Source: Streptomyces anulatus
GTDB lineage: Bacteria > Actinomycetota > Actinomycetes > Streptomycetales > Streptomycetaceae
Reading direction: 5' to 3'
Length of the DNA: 64,000 bases
NCBI RefSeq assembly: GCF_000721175.1
Contig: NZ_JOEZ01000021.1
Coordinates: 124,001-188,000, forward strand
Position 1 is the stretch's first letter. Each line of letters starts with the position of its first letter. Below are positions 25,972-33,180 of the stretch, one piece after another. The notes under the pieces were generated by a model that saw nothing but the letters and a program-made list of their open reading frames with translations, was not told the DNA's origin and ran no database searches. Position numbers and translations under genes: made by a program.

Positions 25972-26777
25972 CGCTGCCCCCATCTGTCCAGCAAGGTGGG
26001 GAGAGCTTCCACATTGGGTATCGCCCTGCCGGACCAAGCGGTCTCGCCGAACGCGAGGCCACTCGGCCCGCCCCGACGCTCCACGCGCACGGCACGCATG
26101 CCGGCCCGCTCTGCGCCGGCAAGCTCGTCACCGCCGCCATCGCCGCAGTAGAGGGCCTGCTGCGTGGCAACACCGAGGTCTCGGAGGACCGCGCGGAAGA
26201 GCAGACGGTCGGGCTTCACCGCACCCGCCCGGCAGCTGAACACGACAGCGTCGAAGTGTGGCGCGAGGTCGCTCGCGCTCCACGCTTCGGCGATGTCCGG
26301 GGACGCGTCGCTGAGGACGGCCAGCCTGGTGCCACCGCGCCGAAGCTGCTCCAGCGCCCGCAAGAGAGAGGCATCGGCCTGGAGACGGACATGGGCGAGC
26401 CGGGCCAGGAGCACTTCCAGCTCATTCACACAGGCAGCGGAGGCGTCGCAGCGGGCGACGAGGTGAACCGCCACCTCGGTGGTGGACGCCATCTGCCCGT
26501 CGTGCCTCGCCTGCCAACTGTCGGACAGCACCGACTCGGCGACCGCCGGGGACACGCGCAGCATCGCGGCGAACTGGGCAGCGGCAGCCCTCCGCTCGAC
26601 CACACTCGGGGCTGCGACGAGCGTGCCGAACAGATCGAGTATCACTGCGGTCGGGCGTGGAGCCGGAGCAGCAGAACTCCGCTGCGGTGAAGGGCCAAGC
26701 AGTACGTCGCCCACTGGATGCGTGGCGGGCGCGGACAGGATCGTCGACACGGAGGTGCACGTCGGCGGATAGCGCAT
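25968..26777 (-). CDS. HAD-superfamily hydrolase
   Basis: This 269-residue haloacid-dehalogenase-type hydrolase shows motif I VILDLFGTLV, motif II LAVLSDASPD, motif III AVKPDRLLF and motif IV YCGDGGGDELAGA. The cap is of the helical C1 type. The second motif-I aspartate is replaced by Phe (DLFGT), a variant found both in phosphatases and in dehalogenases. The ATG at 26777 has GGAG 7 nt upstream and starts after a poor upstream extension. It is the first gene of the nine-gene unit and is coupled to the dehydrogenase by a 4-bp overlap. It probably removes a phosphate from a pathway intermediate. Confidence 0.82.
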   Translation of the reverse strand: MRYPPTCTSVSTILSAPATHPVGDVLLGPSPQRSSAAPAPRPTAVILDLFGTLVAAPSVVERRAAAAQFAAMLRVSPAVAESVLSDSWQARHDGQMASTTEVAVHLVARCDASAACVNELEVLLARLAHVRLQADASLLRALEQLRRGGTRLAVLSDASPDIAEAWSASDLAPHFDAVVFSCRAGAVKPDRLLFRAVLRDLGVATQQALYCGDGGGDELAGAERAGMRAVRVERRGGPSGLAFGETAWSGRAIPNVEALPTLLDRWGQR

Positions 26778-26951
26778 GGTGAGGCTCCATCGGTAGATCG
26801 GTGATCTCGTGCAGAACCGAACTCTCCGGCTGGCCGGACTGCGGCCAGATGACGCCTTCTCGGGCGTCCAACAGCAGAGGAAGGAGGAATCGACTGCCAC
26901 CAGGTCGAGGCCGCGCTGGGCCGCTAGAGCCCGGTGAAGCCGTCGGCGCGC

Positions 26952-27149
26952 TCACAGCCGCAGCCCCGACAACAAGCCGGCGACCGACGCCGTGACGTCC
27001 TTCACGAACGGGCCGACGCTGTGGGTCCCGGCGAGATACAGACCGAAAACCGCGCACACAACGGCATGCCCCGCCTTGAGCCCACCTCCGCGGCACAAGA
27101 AGACGATCACGATGCCGAGGAGCAGCAGGACAGCAACATCGACAGCCAC
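26952..27149 (-). CDS. Small two-helix membrane protein
   Basis: This 65-residue protein has two hydrophobic stretches, DVAVLLLLGIVIVFLCR and AVVCAVFGLYLAGTHS, joined by a GGGLKAGH loop, then an amphipathic tail. From memory, very similar small membrane proteins recur in actinobacterial integrative and conjugative elements near transfer genes, which fits an island origin. It may be a leftover of a transfer module now lost. It begins with ATG at 27149 and points the same way as the biosynthetic unit, 174 bp upstream of its first gene. Confidence 0.6.
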   Translation of the reverse strand: MAVDVAVLLLLGIVIVFLCRGGGLKAGHAVVCAVFGLYLAGTHSVGPFVKDVTASVAGLLSGLRL

Positions 27150-27348
27150 CGAGGAGCCCCCTTCGATCTCGGACGAATAGTGGAGACCGAGGCGGGTACT
27201 GGGACGACCGCGTCGGTGTGACCATGACAGCGGCTCGGAGCTGTGCGGAGTATCACAAGCCGTTCCTGAAGCTGCTCATCAGCAGCTCATGGCCGGGCGA
27301 CCTGACTTTTCAACATCCGCTTACACACGGGTTCATGACAGGCAGACT

Positions 27349-27354
27349 TAGGCT
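27349..27354 (+). promoter_or_regulatory. -10 hexamer for leaderless kinase transcript
   Basis: TAGGCT lies exactly 7 nt before the ATG at 27362. No ribosome-binding site is present. This geometry decides the start codon over the upstream ATGs at 27224 and 27335. Confidence 0.5.
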
Positions 27355-27361
27355 CCGGATC

Positions 27362-28402
27362 ATGACCAGGGATGGGCAGGCGGTAGGCGCGGTGGGTAAG
27401 AGTCGCCCGGGGTGGCGTCCGGACAGGTTGAGACAGCAACGCGAAGCTCACGGCCTGACGCTCGAAGGCGCGGGCGAGCAGGTGCGCGAGGTGGCCCGGG
27501 CCGCGGGGCTCACGGTGCCGGCGGCCAACTTTCAGACGCTGTGGCAGCACGAGCAGGGAGAGGTCTATCCCGGACCCCACTACCGTCGCGCTTACTGCCT
27601 TCTGTACCGCGCGACCGAGCCCGAGCTCGGCTTCCGTAACGCTCTGCCCGACGAGGCCACGAAGCTCAAGTTCACCGCGTCGAGCGAACCGCAGAACGGC
27701 GCCCACGTCCTGGCCGTGGAACGGGCGTTGCACCAGCTGGCGCCGAGCGCGGAGGACGCCGACGGTCTGGGCGTCCAGCAGCGAATCCTCGATGCCTGGA
27801 AGCGGCGTCACACCGGCGGTGATCCGAACCGGCCGACGCTGATGATGGTCGGCGGCTACGCGGGCAGCGGGAAGTCGGAATTCGCCCGCTTCGTATCGCA
27901 ACTCACTGGTTGGCCCGTCCTCGACAAGGACCCGATCACGCGCCCGCTCGTCGAGCGCCTCCTTGTTGAAATGGGCAGCGAGCCCAACGACCGGCACACC
28001 GACCTCTACCGGGAGAAGGTCCGCCCGCTGGAGTACCAGTGCCTGCTGGAGACCGCGTACGCGAACGTGGACTGCGCGATCAGCACCGTCCTCTCCGCGC
28101 CCTTCATCGCCGAGACCACTGACCCTCGGTGGATGCGGCGCCTGATCAACCGCTGCGAAGCACGTGGCGTCACCGTCGCTGTCGTCTGGATTCAGTGCGA
28201 CCTCGACACGATGCACGAGTACATCAGCTTCCGGTCCGCCGCCCGGGACAGCTGGAAACTCCAGAACTGGGACACGTACGCCGCCGGGATCGATCTTGAG
28301 CTGCGGCCCGTCGTGCCGCACTTGGTTGTCGACAACCGTCTCGGCTCCGCGATATCGCTCACGGACCAGGTGCGCCAGGTCTTCGGGACGGTGTTCCAGT
28401 GA
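27362..28402 (+). CDS. HTH-P-loop kinase (zeta-toxin-like) protein
   Basis: This 346-residue protein has an XRE-like N-terminal domain (residues 15-80; WRPDRLRQQREAHGLTLEGA) and a P-loop kinase domain with MMVGGYAGSGKSEFARFV near residue 165. LDKDPITRPLVERLL follows, then a switch region and VVWIQCDL. Such nucleotide/AAA kinases resemble zeta-toxin or gluconate-kinase relatives. It is first in a two-gene operon with a guanylate-kinase-like gene, overlapping by GTGA. A TAGGCT hexamer 7 nt before the ATG suggests a leaderless, possibly autoregulated message. A role in the neighbouring biosynthetic unit or in defence is equally open. Confidence 0.65.
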   Translation: MTRDGQAVGAVGKSRPGWRPDRLRQQREAHGLTLEGAGEQVREVARAAGLTVPAANFQTLWQHEQGEVYPGPHYRRAYCLLYRATEPELGFRNALPDEATKLKFTASSEPQNGAHVLAVERALHQLAPSAEDADGLGVQQRILDAWKRRHTGGDPNRPTLMMVGGYAGSGKSEFARFVSQLTGWPVLDKDPITRPLVERLLVEMGSEPNDRHTDLYREKVRPLEYQCLLETAYANVDCAISTVLSAPFIAETTDPRWMRRLINRCEARGVTVAVVWIQCDLDTMHEYISFRSAARDSWKLQNWDTYAAGIDLELRPVVPHLVVDNRLGSAISLTDQVRQVFGTVFQ

Positions 28403-28959
28403 GGCAGGGCATCCTGCTGTACGGGCCGCCGGCGGCGGGCAAGGACACGATCACGGCGGCTCTCACCGAACTCGACGCGCGGTACGTGCTGTTCACCCGG
28501 CTGAAGATCGGGACCGGGAAGACCAAGGGCTACCGGATGGGTACGCCAGAGCAGCTGACCGCCCTAGAGGCACGCGGCGATGTCATCTACCGCAACGACC
28601 GGTACGGCAACATCTACGTCGTCGACCGCCCCGGCCTCGACCAAGCCATGGAGGGCGGCAAGACCCCAGTCGTCCACCTCGGCCAGCTGGCGGGGATGGA
28701 GCAGGTAACCGCTCTTTACCCGGCGCGCTGGGTGCGCGTTCTGCTGTGGTGCTCCAAGGAGACCACCGCTCGCCGCTCACCACAGCGTGGTGACACCGAC
28801 ACGGCGGCCCGGCTGGCCGCGTGGGACGCCACTCAGGCCGATCTTGCGGCTCATCCGCGAGCCCAGTGGGAACTGCGCGTGGAGACGGACGCGACGGCAC
28901 CCCACGAAACCGCACAGAGGATCGACGACATCGTCCGCACCACGCCACCACGCTCCTGA
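28399..28959 (+). CDS. Guanylate-kinase-like nucleotide kinase
   Basis: This 186-residue P-loop protein has GILLYGPPAAGKDTITAAL as P-loop, LKIGTGKTKGYRMG where guanylate kinases bind the acceptor base, IYRNDRYGNIYVV, and RWVRVLLWCSKETTARR as a lid with arginines. It is shorter and more divergent than housekeeping guanylate kinase, so the acceptor may be an unusual nucleotide, phosphonate or sugar phosphate. The GTG at 28399 overlaps the previous stop (GTGA), so both kinase-like proteins are made together. It faces a convergent dehydrogenase gene 37 bp away. Confidence 0.65.
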   Translation: MRQGILLYGPPAAGKDTITAALTELDARYVLFTRLKIGTGKTKGYRMGTPEQLTALEARGDVIYRNDRYGNIYVVDRPGLDQAMEGGKTPVVHLGQLAGMEQVTALYPARWVRVLLWCSKETTARRSPQRGDTDTAARLAAWDATQADLAAHPRAQWELRVETDATAPHETAQRIDDIVRTTPPRS

Positions 28960-28996
28960 CGGCCAGGACGTCAGTGCCCCAGCGGATGCGACCTGC

Positions 28997-29854
28997 TCAA
29001 CTCGGGTTGCCCGGGTCCCGCTCAAGACGCAGAGCTTCCAGGGCCTCAGCGATATCCAGCCGCTCGTCTCTGTTCCCGTCCCACCGGGCAAGCGTCGCGG
29101 CAGCCGCGTGCATAAGGGAGTCCGGCAGCCCGGCGTCGGCGAGAAGGGCCGCTGCGTCCTCAAGCTCTGGGCCCCAACGCCAGGCGCGGGCGGCGGTCTT
29201 GGGGATGTAGTCGGTCTCCATGAGGTAGCTGCGGGTGCGCTTGGCCGCGATCACCAGCAGCTCGTCGGCTACCCCGTACGTGTCCGCCGCCCCGTAGGCC
29301 ACGGCAGCCAGCACCCGGGAGACCTTCTGGTAGCTGGAGTACGCGAGCTTGAGTGCGGAGGCTTTGCCGATGCTGTCGCCAAGGACGTGGGTCCGCACAT
29401 CGGTGCCGGCGAAAAGTTCGGCGATCCGGTCGGCCTGCCCGACGGCGCCGGAAAGGTAGAGCGTCGGGGACTTGCCGCTCACCGGAGGCGAACCGACCAC
29501 TGCGGCGTCGATGACCGGCATCGGGGCCAAGCGGTCGGCGATACTCACCACGCGCGACGGCGAGACGGCGTTCGCGTCGACATAGATCGTGCCCGCTTCG
29601 GACATGCCGAGCTCGGCTACCTGGCCGGCGGTCTCCTCCGCTGCGGCGGGAGGGCATAGGGAGAGCAGCACATCAGAGCGGGAGACAAGCTCGGGCAGCG
29701 CCGCAGCTTCGAGGCCCGCGCTGTCGGCCCGGCGGCGGGTTGTGTCGCTGCGTCCGTCGGGGCACCACAGCACGATGTGGCCCCTCGCGCGCAGCTGGGC
29801 GCCGAAGGCGGATCCCATACTGCCGGGGTGCAACAGCCCAATGGTGCTCGTCAT
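28997..29854 (-). CDS. NAD(P)-dependent dehydrogenase, 6PGDH-like with DUF1932 tail
   Basis: This 285-residue oxidoreductase is related to beta-hydroxyacid dehydrogenases. The Rossmann motif is IGLLHPGSMGSAFGAQLRA, followed by a VLLSLCPPAAAEE strand, YVDANAVSPSRV and VGSPPVSGKSPTLYLSG; a catalytic-type lysine region follows in GKASALKLAYSSYQKV. The C-terminal half is helical with the character of the DUF1932 group. It could reduce or oxidise a carbonyl or imine intermediate. The ATG at 29854 overlaps the upstream HAD stop (ATGA), so both form an operon separate from the nine-gene unit. Confidence 0.78.
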   Translation of the reverse strand: MTSTIGLLHPGSMGSAFGAQLRARGHIVLWCPDGRSDTTRRRADSAGLEAAALPELVSRSDVLLSLCPPAAAEETAGQVAELGMSEAGTIYVDANAVSPSRVVSIADRLAPMPVIDAAVVGSPPVSGKSPTLYLSGAVGQADRIAELFAGTDVRTHVLGDSIGKASALKLAYSSYQKVSRVLAAVAYGAADTYGVADELLVIAAKRTRSYLMETDYIPKTAARAWRWGPELEDAAALLADAGLPDSLMHAAAATLARWDGNRDERLDIAEALEALRLERDPGNPS

Positions 29855-30525
29855 GCCGCGGTCCTTGTGTGGTCGACGGAGTGCAAAAGCAGCAGGTCGA
29901 TGGCGGCGCGTGCATGCGGCACCACGTGGTCCGGCCTGGAATCGTCCGGCGGCCAGGAACGGCCGTTGCCGATCCAGATGGTGCGCAGCCCTGCGGAGCG
30001 TCCGCCGCCGATGTCGTTGACCGGGTTGTCCCCGACCATCCAGCCACCGTCGCCCAGCACGGTGCCGCAGCGGGCTGCCGCCAGGGCGAAGTGCCGGGTC
30101 TGCGGCTTGCGCGCGTCAGCCTCCTCGGAGACGAAGACGCCGTCCACGCGCTCGGAGATACCGGTGGCCCACAGCTTGGCGCGCTGGATGTCCGCTGCAC
30201 CATTGGTGGCCACCCCCACTCGCCAGCTGGCCGCACGCAGCTCGTCCAAGCCGTCGAGGACCGCAGTCGGGCACGACACCATGGCCGCGATGTCGGTGCA
30301 GTACGCGCGCCACAACTCGTCAGCCGACATGGGCAGCCGGTACCGGGACCGGATCACATCAAAGGTGGACGGGTAGGCGCGCTCATCCACCATGTCCAGG
30401 ACGTACGCTCGCTCCTCGTTCTCCAGACCGTGCCGGTCGGTGAACTCGGCGGCCCAGTCAACGAGGGCCCCTCGCCGGTCCACCAGAGTGTTGTCAAGGT
30501 CAAAGAGAACCAGAGGGCGCTGCAC
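29851..30525 (-). CDS. HAD-superfamily phosphatase
   Basis: This 224-residue HAD hydrolase has a complete motif set: VLFDLDNTLVDRRG (both aspartates), VATNGAADIQ, KPQTRHF and WMVGDNPVNDIGGG. It resembles YjjG/pyrimidine 5'-nucleotidase-type phosphatases. I start it at GTG 30525, because TAGGGT lies exactly 7 nt upstream (30533-30538); a GTG at 30534 would fall inside that hexamer. It is the rightmost gene of the island and is coupled to the dehydrogenase. It could dephosphorylate a nucleotide-like intermediate. Confidence 0.82.
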   Translation of the reverse strand: MQRPLVLFDLDNTLVDRRGALVDWAAEFTDRHGLENEERAYVLDMVDERAYPSTFDVIRSRYRLPMSADELWRAYCTDIAAMVSCPTAVLDGLDELRAASWRVGVATNGAADIQRAKLWATGISERVDGVFVSEEADARKPQTRHFALAAARCGTVLGDGGWMVGDNPVNDIGGGRSAGLRTIWIGNGRSWPPDDSRPDHVVPHARAAIDLLLLHSVDHTRTAA

Positions 30526-30842
30526 ATCCCGCACCCTAATGCCTGAGGGTCAGCGCAGGACGCTCGACCACCCGCAGCTCTCGGGGCCAGGCCCAGGACT
30601 GTCCGGCTACCATGCGCCAATGGGCTCCAGTAGGCGGTGGAGGTCGTGGGGTAGCGCGCAAACTTGCTCAAGCAACGGAGCCGGAAGGGGCCGACGCGCA
30701 CCACGAGCGACCACCCTTGGGAGAAAACTGGGAGATGATCTTCCCTCAGAGCCCTTGCGACACCCCGCCACGCCAATCGAGACCAACAGCCTGACCTGCA
30801 CAGACATCAATCTCAGCCGGTAGTGATCTTGTCCGATCCTCA
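30526..30842. other. Island right end, no gene
   Basis: About 300 bp between the HAD gene and attR hold no convincing gene. The only clear structure is the 27-bp end repeat at 30716-30742. Confidence 0.5.
30716..30742 (+). repeat. Island-end direct repeat, right copy (27 bp)
   Basis: It begins CTTGGGAGAAA and ends GATCTT. It matches 10873-10899 with two mismatches in the same orientation and lies 100 bp inside attR. Confidence 0.6.
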
Positions 30843-30887
30843 TTCGGGACGAAGAGGTCGTGGGTTCAAATCCCGCCACCCCGACAG
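30843..30887 (+). repeat. attR: 45-bp tRNA-Pro 3' fragment
   Basis: An identical copy of 10762-10806, covering anticodon loop to discriminator base. No 5' half of a tRNA precedes it, so this is an att site and not a gene. Confidence 0.92.
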
Positions 30888-30901
30888 CTAAATAGCAGTT
30901 C

Positions 30902-30936
30902 AGAGGGCCCAGTGTGTAAGTTGCACTGGGCCCTCT
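30902..30936 (+). terminator. Intrinsic terminator after attR
   Basis: A perfect 13-bp stem (30902-30914 with 30924-30936) has a 9-nt loop, followed by GGTTTTGTGTTT. It lies 15 bp after the tRNA fragment and is probably the original tRNA-Pro terminator displaced by the island, or the end of an older element. Confidence 0.8.
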
Positions 30937-30978
30937 GGTTTTGTGTTTCTACCGACGTGACTGTCGATTCCTGAGTGC

Positions 30979-31090
30979 CTACGGCTTCCGTGGGCCCGCC
31001 CCGAAGATGCCGTCCGTCACGACGGCGCCTGTCTGGATCACCGGCCTGATCTGCTTCCGGTAGACCTCCTCGGTCACGGCCACCCCAGCA
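30979..31090 (-). pseudogene. C-terminal tail of a tyrosine integrase
   Basis: The minus strand encodes TEEVYRKQIRPVIQTGAVV followed by TDGIFG and a stop at 30979. VYRKQxRPVxxTGA is the C-terminal end of actinobacterial tRNA-targeting integrases, with the nucleophilic tyrosine in VYRKQ. Upstream the frame is degraded. It lies just outside attR with its C-terminus facing the att site, the usual int-att arrangement, so a second, older element probably occupied this side. It is far too short to be active. Confidence 0.6.
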
Positions 31091-31177
31091 GCTTCGACCT
31101 CATCGAAGCCACCCTGATGAGCACCACGGCTCCGGCACGCTGAACCACGTCGATATCCCGGCACGGCCGGGGCTGTC

Positions 31178-31330
31178 GTGAGCGGGGCCAAGGCCTATGG
31201 TGCGTTCACCGCCGCCGCGGCGTTCGGCACCGCCTCCACCGGTGCAGCCATCTCGACGCTGTCCGGGAGAAGCCGCTGGCGGGCCTCCCTGGCGGCGGGC
31301 ATAGGGGTCGGCGCCGCGACACAAGCACGC
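31178..31330 (+). pseudogene. Remnant of a small hydrophobic Streptomyces protein
   Basis: SGAKAYGAFTAAAAFGTAST followed by GAAISTLSG resembles the alanine-glycine-rich core of a common Streptomyces protein family of unknown function. The expected continuation breaks down after ISTLSG. It is probably debris from the older element. Confidence 0.35.
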
Positions 31331-31460
31331 GGGCCCGGCGAGCGCGGGTGCAGATGTCGACGCACGCCGAGCCCCACCTCCGCCGAGATAGCGAAGGACG
31401 TCCGCTCAGGATGTTCCACCACTCCGCCAAGGCAGTATCAGGAAAATCATCACGCTCCTC

Positions 31461-31475
31461 GTTGACGTTGCCAAC
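31461..31475 (+). promoter_or_regulatory. Shared 15-bp operator, methylase side
   Basis: GTTGACGTTGCCAAC is an imperfect palindrome (GTTG...CAAC) with an embedded TTGACG -35-like hexamer, 46 bp before the methylase ATG. It matches 36792-36806 (opposite strand) at 14 of 15 positions. Confidence 0.6.
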
Positions 31476-31521
31476 ACACACGGCATCTTCCTTATCAGAC
31501 GCTCGCGTGTACGGTGGAGCC

Positions 31522-33180
31522 ATGAAGGAATCAACTCCACCAGCCGCCGAATCGCTGATCACCGGAGCAGAGATCGCCAGGCTGGCGGGGGTGACACGTG
31601 CCGCCGTCTCCAACTGGCGACGGCGGTACGGCGACTTTCCCGCCCCTGCCGATGCCGGAGCGAGCACGCCGCTCTTCTCTCTCGCCGAAGTCCGGTCCTG
31701 GCTAGCCGAACAGCAGAAGGGCACGGATGTCTCGGACGACGTCCGCCTGTGGCAAGCGCTACGAGGACGCTTCGGCGACGACATCATCACGGGCGTCACC
31801 GGCGTCGCCCGCCTCCTGGCCCGTGGCGACGCCGACGGACTGGACGAGGACCTGGCCGACCTGGCCACGGGTCTGGCCGCGAAGGAAACGCCGGGCCAGG
31901 TCGTCGAGCAGCTGGTGGAGCGTTTCCGCGACTCCTCGCGACGGGTCGGCTCCGACCAGGTCACTTCGCTGCGCCTGGTCAAGGCAGTGAGCCAGGTCGC
32001 GGGGACGGTGCCCGACGACTCCGTCATCCTCGATCCTGCCTGCGGCATCGGGACCCTGCTCCTGTCCGTCGGCCCCGCGGCGGGCCCTGTGCGGCGCGGT
32101 CAGGAGATCGATCCGGCCGTGGCGGAGCTGGCGCAGGCGCGAGCCGACCTCGCCGGGCACCGGAACACGGTGGTCGAGACCGGGGACTCCCTACGCCAGG
32201 ACCACTGGCCCGATCTCCGTGCCGACCTCGTCCTGTGCGACCCGCCGACCGCCGGTCCCGACTGGGGCCGCGAGGAGCTGCTTCTCGACTCCCGCTGGGA
32301 GCTGGGCACGCCCTCGAAGGCGGAAGGGGATCTGGCCTGGCTCCAGCACTGCTACGCCCACACCGCGCCCGGCGGCAGAGTGGTCGCCGTCATGCCCGCG
32401 TCCGTGGCCTACCGGAAGGCCGGCAGACGCATCCGGGCGGAGATCGTCCGCCGGGGCATCCTCACGGATGTCGTGGCCCTGCCGCCCGGGATGGTGGCCT
32501 CACACGCGCAGCCTGTTCATCTGTGGGTCCTGCGCCGCCCGGCCGACGCGTCCGGCGGCTCCGGGTCGGTGCACATGGTGGACCTCACCTCCAACTCGCC
32601 TGACGGCCCGATGGAACCCGCGGCCGGGCAAGCCGTCGACGTGCCGCTCATCGACCTGCTCAACGACTCCGTCGACCTCACCCCGAGTGCCCATGTGGAC
32701 GCCGCACGCGAGGATCTGCCTGCCGAATACCGTGCCCTCCGGCAGCGCATCGAGGAGAGGCTGGGGCAGCTGAACGCCCTGCTGCCCGCTCTCTCGGCGG
32801 GCGAGGGGCCCGGGACGCTGGACGGCGCGACGATCAGCTTGGCCGATCTGTCCCGCGCCGGACTTGTCGAGTTCACCGATGCCGAACCACATTCGAAGAG
32901 CGACCAGTTGGACACCGACTACCTGCGGGGCTTTCTGCGCAGTGCGTCCAACAACCGCCGCTCGACCAGCAGCAGCGGCTCCTACCGCCTCGACGTGAAA
33001 GGCGCGCGCGTCCCGCAGATGGCCGTGGAGGAGCAACAGCGATACGGTGCCGCCTTCCGCGCCCTGCGGGAGTTCGAGGCGTACGTCGGCGAAGTCGCCC
33101 GGCTGGCGGAGCAGGCGAGCGCTCTCGCTCGCGACGGTCTCACCAACGGGGCTCTCGTGCCGCCTGAGGACCCCGCCTGA
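31522..33180 (+). CDS. HTH-N6-adenine DNA methylase (HsdM-like)
   Basis: This 552-residue protein has a helix-turn-helix at residues 12-60 (ITGAEIARLAGVTRAAVSNW) and a central SAM-dependent methylase with motif I ILDPACGIGTLLLS and motif IV VLCDPPTAGPDWG. It continues with GGRVVAVMPASV and a target-recognition-like C-terminus. The usual (N/D)PP(Y/F/W) aromatic is Thr here, so catalysis is doubtful. It is convergent with an SMC-like ATPase, and both carry the same promoter palindrome. No specificity subunit is present, and the nearest nuclease is a McrC fragment. A defence role is likely but not shown. Confidence 0.8.
   Translation: MKESTPPAAESLITGAEIARLAGVTRAAVSNWRRRYGDFPAPADAGASTPLFSLAEVRSWLAEQQKGTDVSDDVRLWQALRGRFGDDIITGVTGVARLLARGDADGLDEDLADLATGLAAKETPGQVVEQLVERFRDSSRRVGSDQVTSLRLVKAVSQVAGTVPDDSVILDPACGIGTLLLSVGPAAGPVRRGQEIDPAVAELAQARADLAGHRNTVVETGDSLRQDHWPDLRADLVLCDPPTAGPDWGREELLLDSRWELGTPSKAEGDLAWLQHCYAHTAPGGRVVAVMPASVAYRKAGRRIRAEIVRRGILTDVVALPPGMVASHAQPVHLWVLRRPADASGGSGSVHMVDLTSNSPDGPMEPAAGQAVDVPLIDLLNDSVDLTPSAHVDAAREDLPAEYRALRQRIEERLGQLNALLPALSAGEGPGTLDGATISLADLSRAGLVEFTDAEPHSKSDQLDTDYLRGFLRSASNNRRSTSSSGSYRLDVKGARVPQMAVEEQQRYGAAFRALREFEAYVGEVARLAEQASALARDGLTNGALVPPEDPA

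Larger units (their letters stand above)
17568..26777 (-). other. Candidate biosynthetic gene cluster (nine-gene unit)
   Basis: The nine genes run in one direction: HAD, alcohol dehydrogenase, TrpD-like transferase, radical SAM, TrpRS-like, methyltransferase, GT-B glycosyltransferase, GT2 (frameshifted) and TyrRS. Most joints overlap by 4 bp or have a Shine-Dalgarno site inside the previous gene. The enzymes could build a phosphoribosylated or glycosylated, methylated, aminoacyl-like product. No PKS, NRPS, terpene or RiPP core gene is present. I know of no described cluster with this combination. Confidence 0.6.
10762..30887. mobile_element. 20-kb genomic island integrated in tRNA-Pro
   Basis: The 20.1-kb segment lies between the two 45-bp tRNA-Pro repeats. 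A 27-bp imperfect direct repeat sits inside each end. Cargo: HTH-DUF488 and partner, a broken serine resolvase, a DndB-like gene, P-loop kinases, a nine-gene biosynthetic-type unit with a second tyrosyl-tRNA synthetase, a small actinobacterial-ICE-like membrane protein, a dehydrogenase and a second HAD. No intact tyrosine recombinase, Xis, replication initiator or FtsK-like TraB gene is visible, so the island is probably fixed or needs outside help to move. Confidence 0.85.

Noticed and set aside
10807..30842. A functional actinobacterial conjugative element
   Set aside because: No FtsK-like TraB, replication initiator, Xis or integrase is visible; only a small ICE-like membrane protein and a broken resolvase remain.
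30843..30887. A second tRNA-Pro gene
   Set aside because: Only the 3' half is present, with no acceptor 5' strand or D arm; it is the att duplicate.
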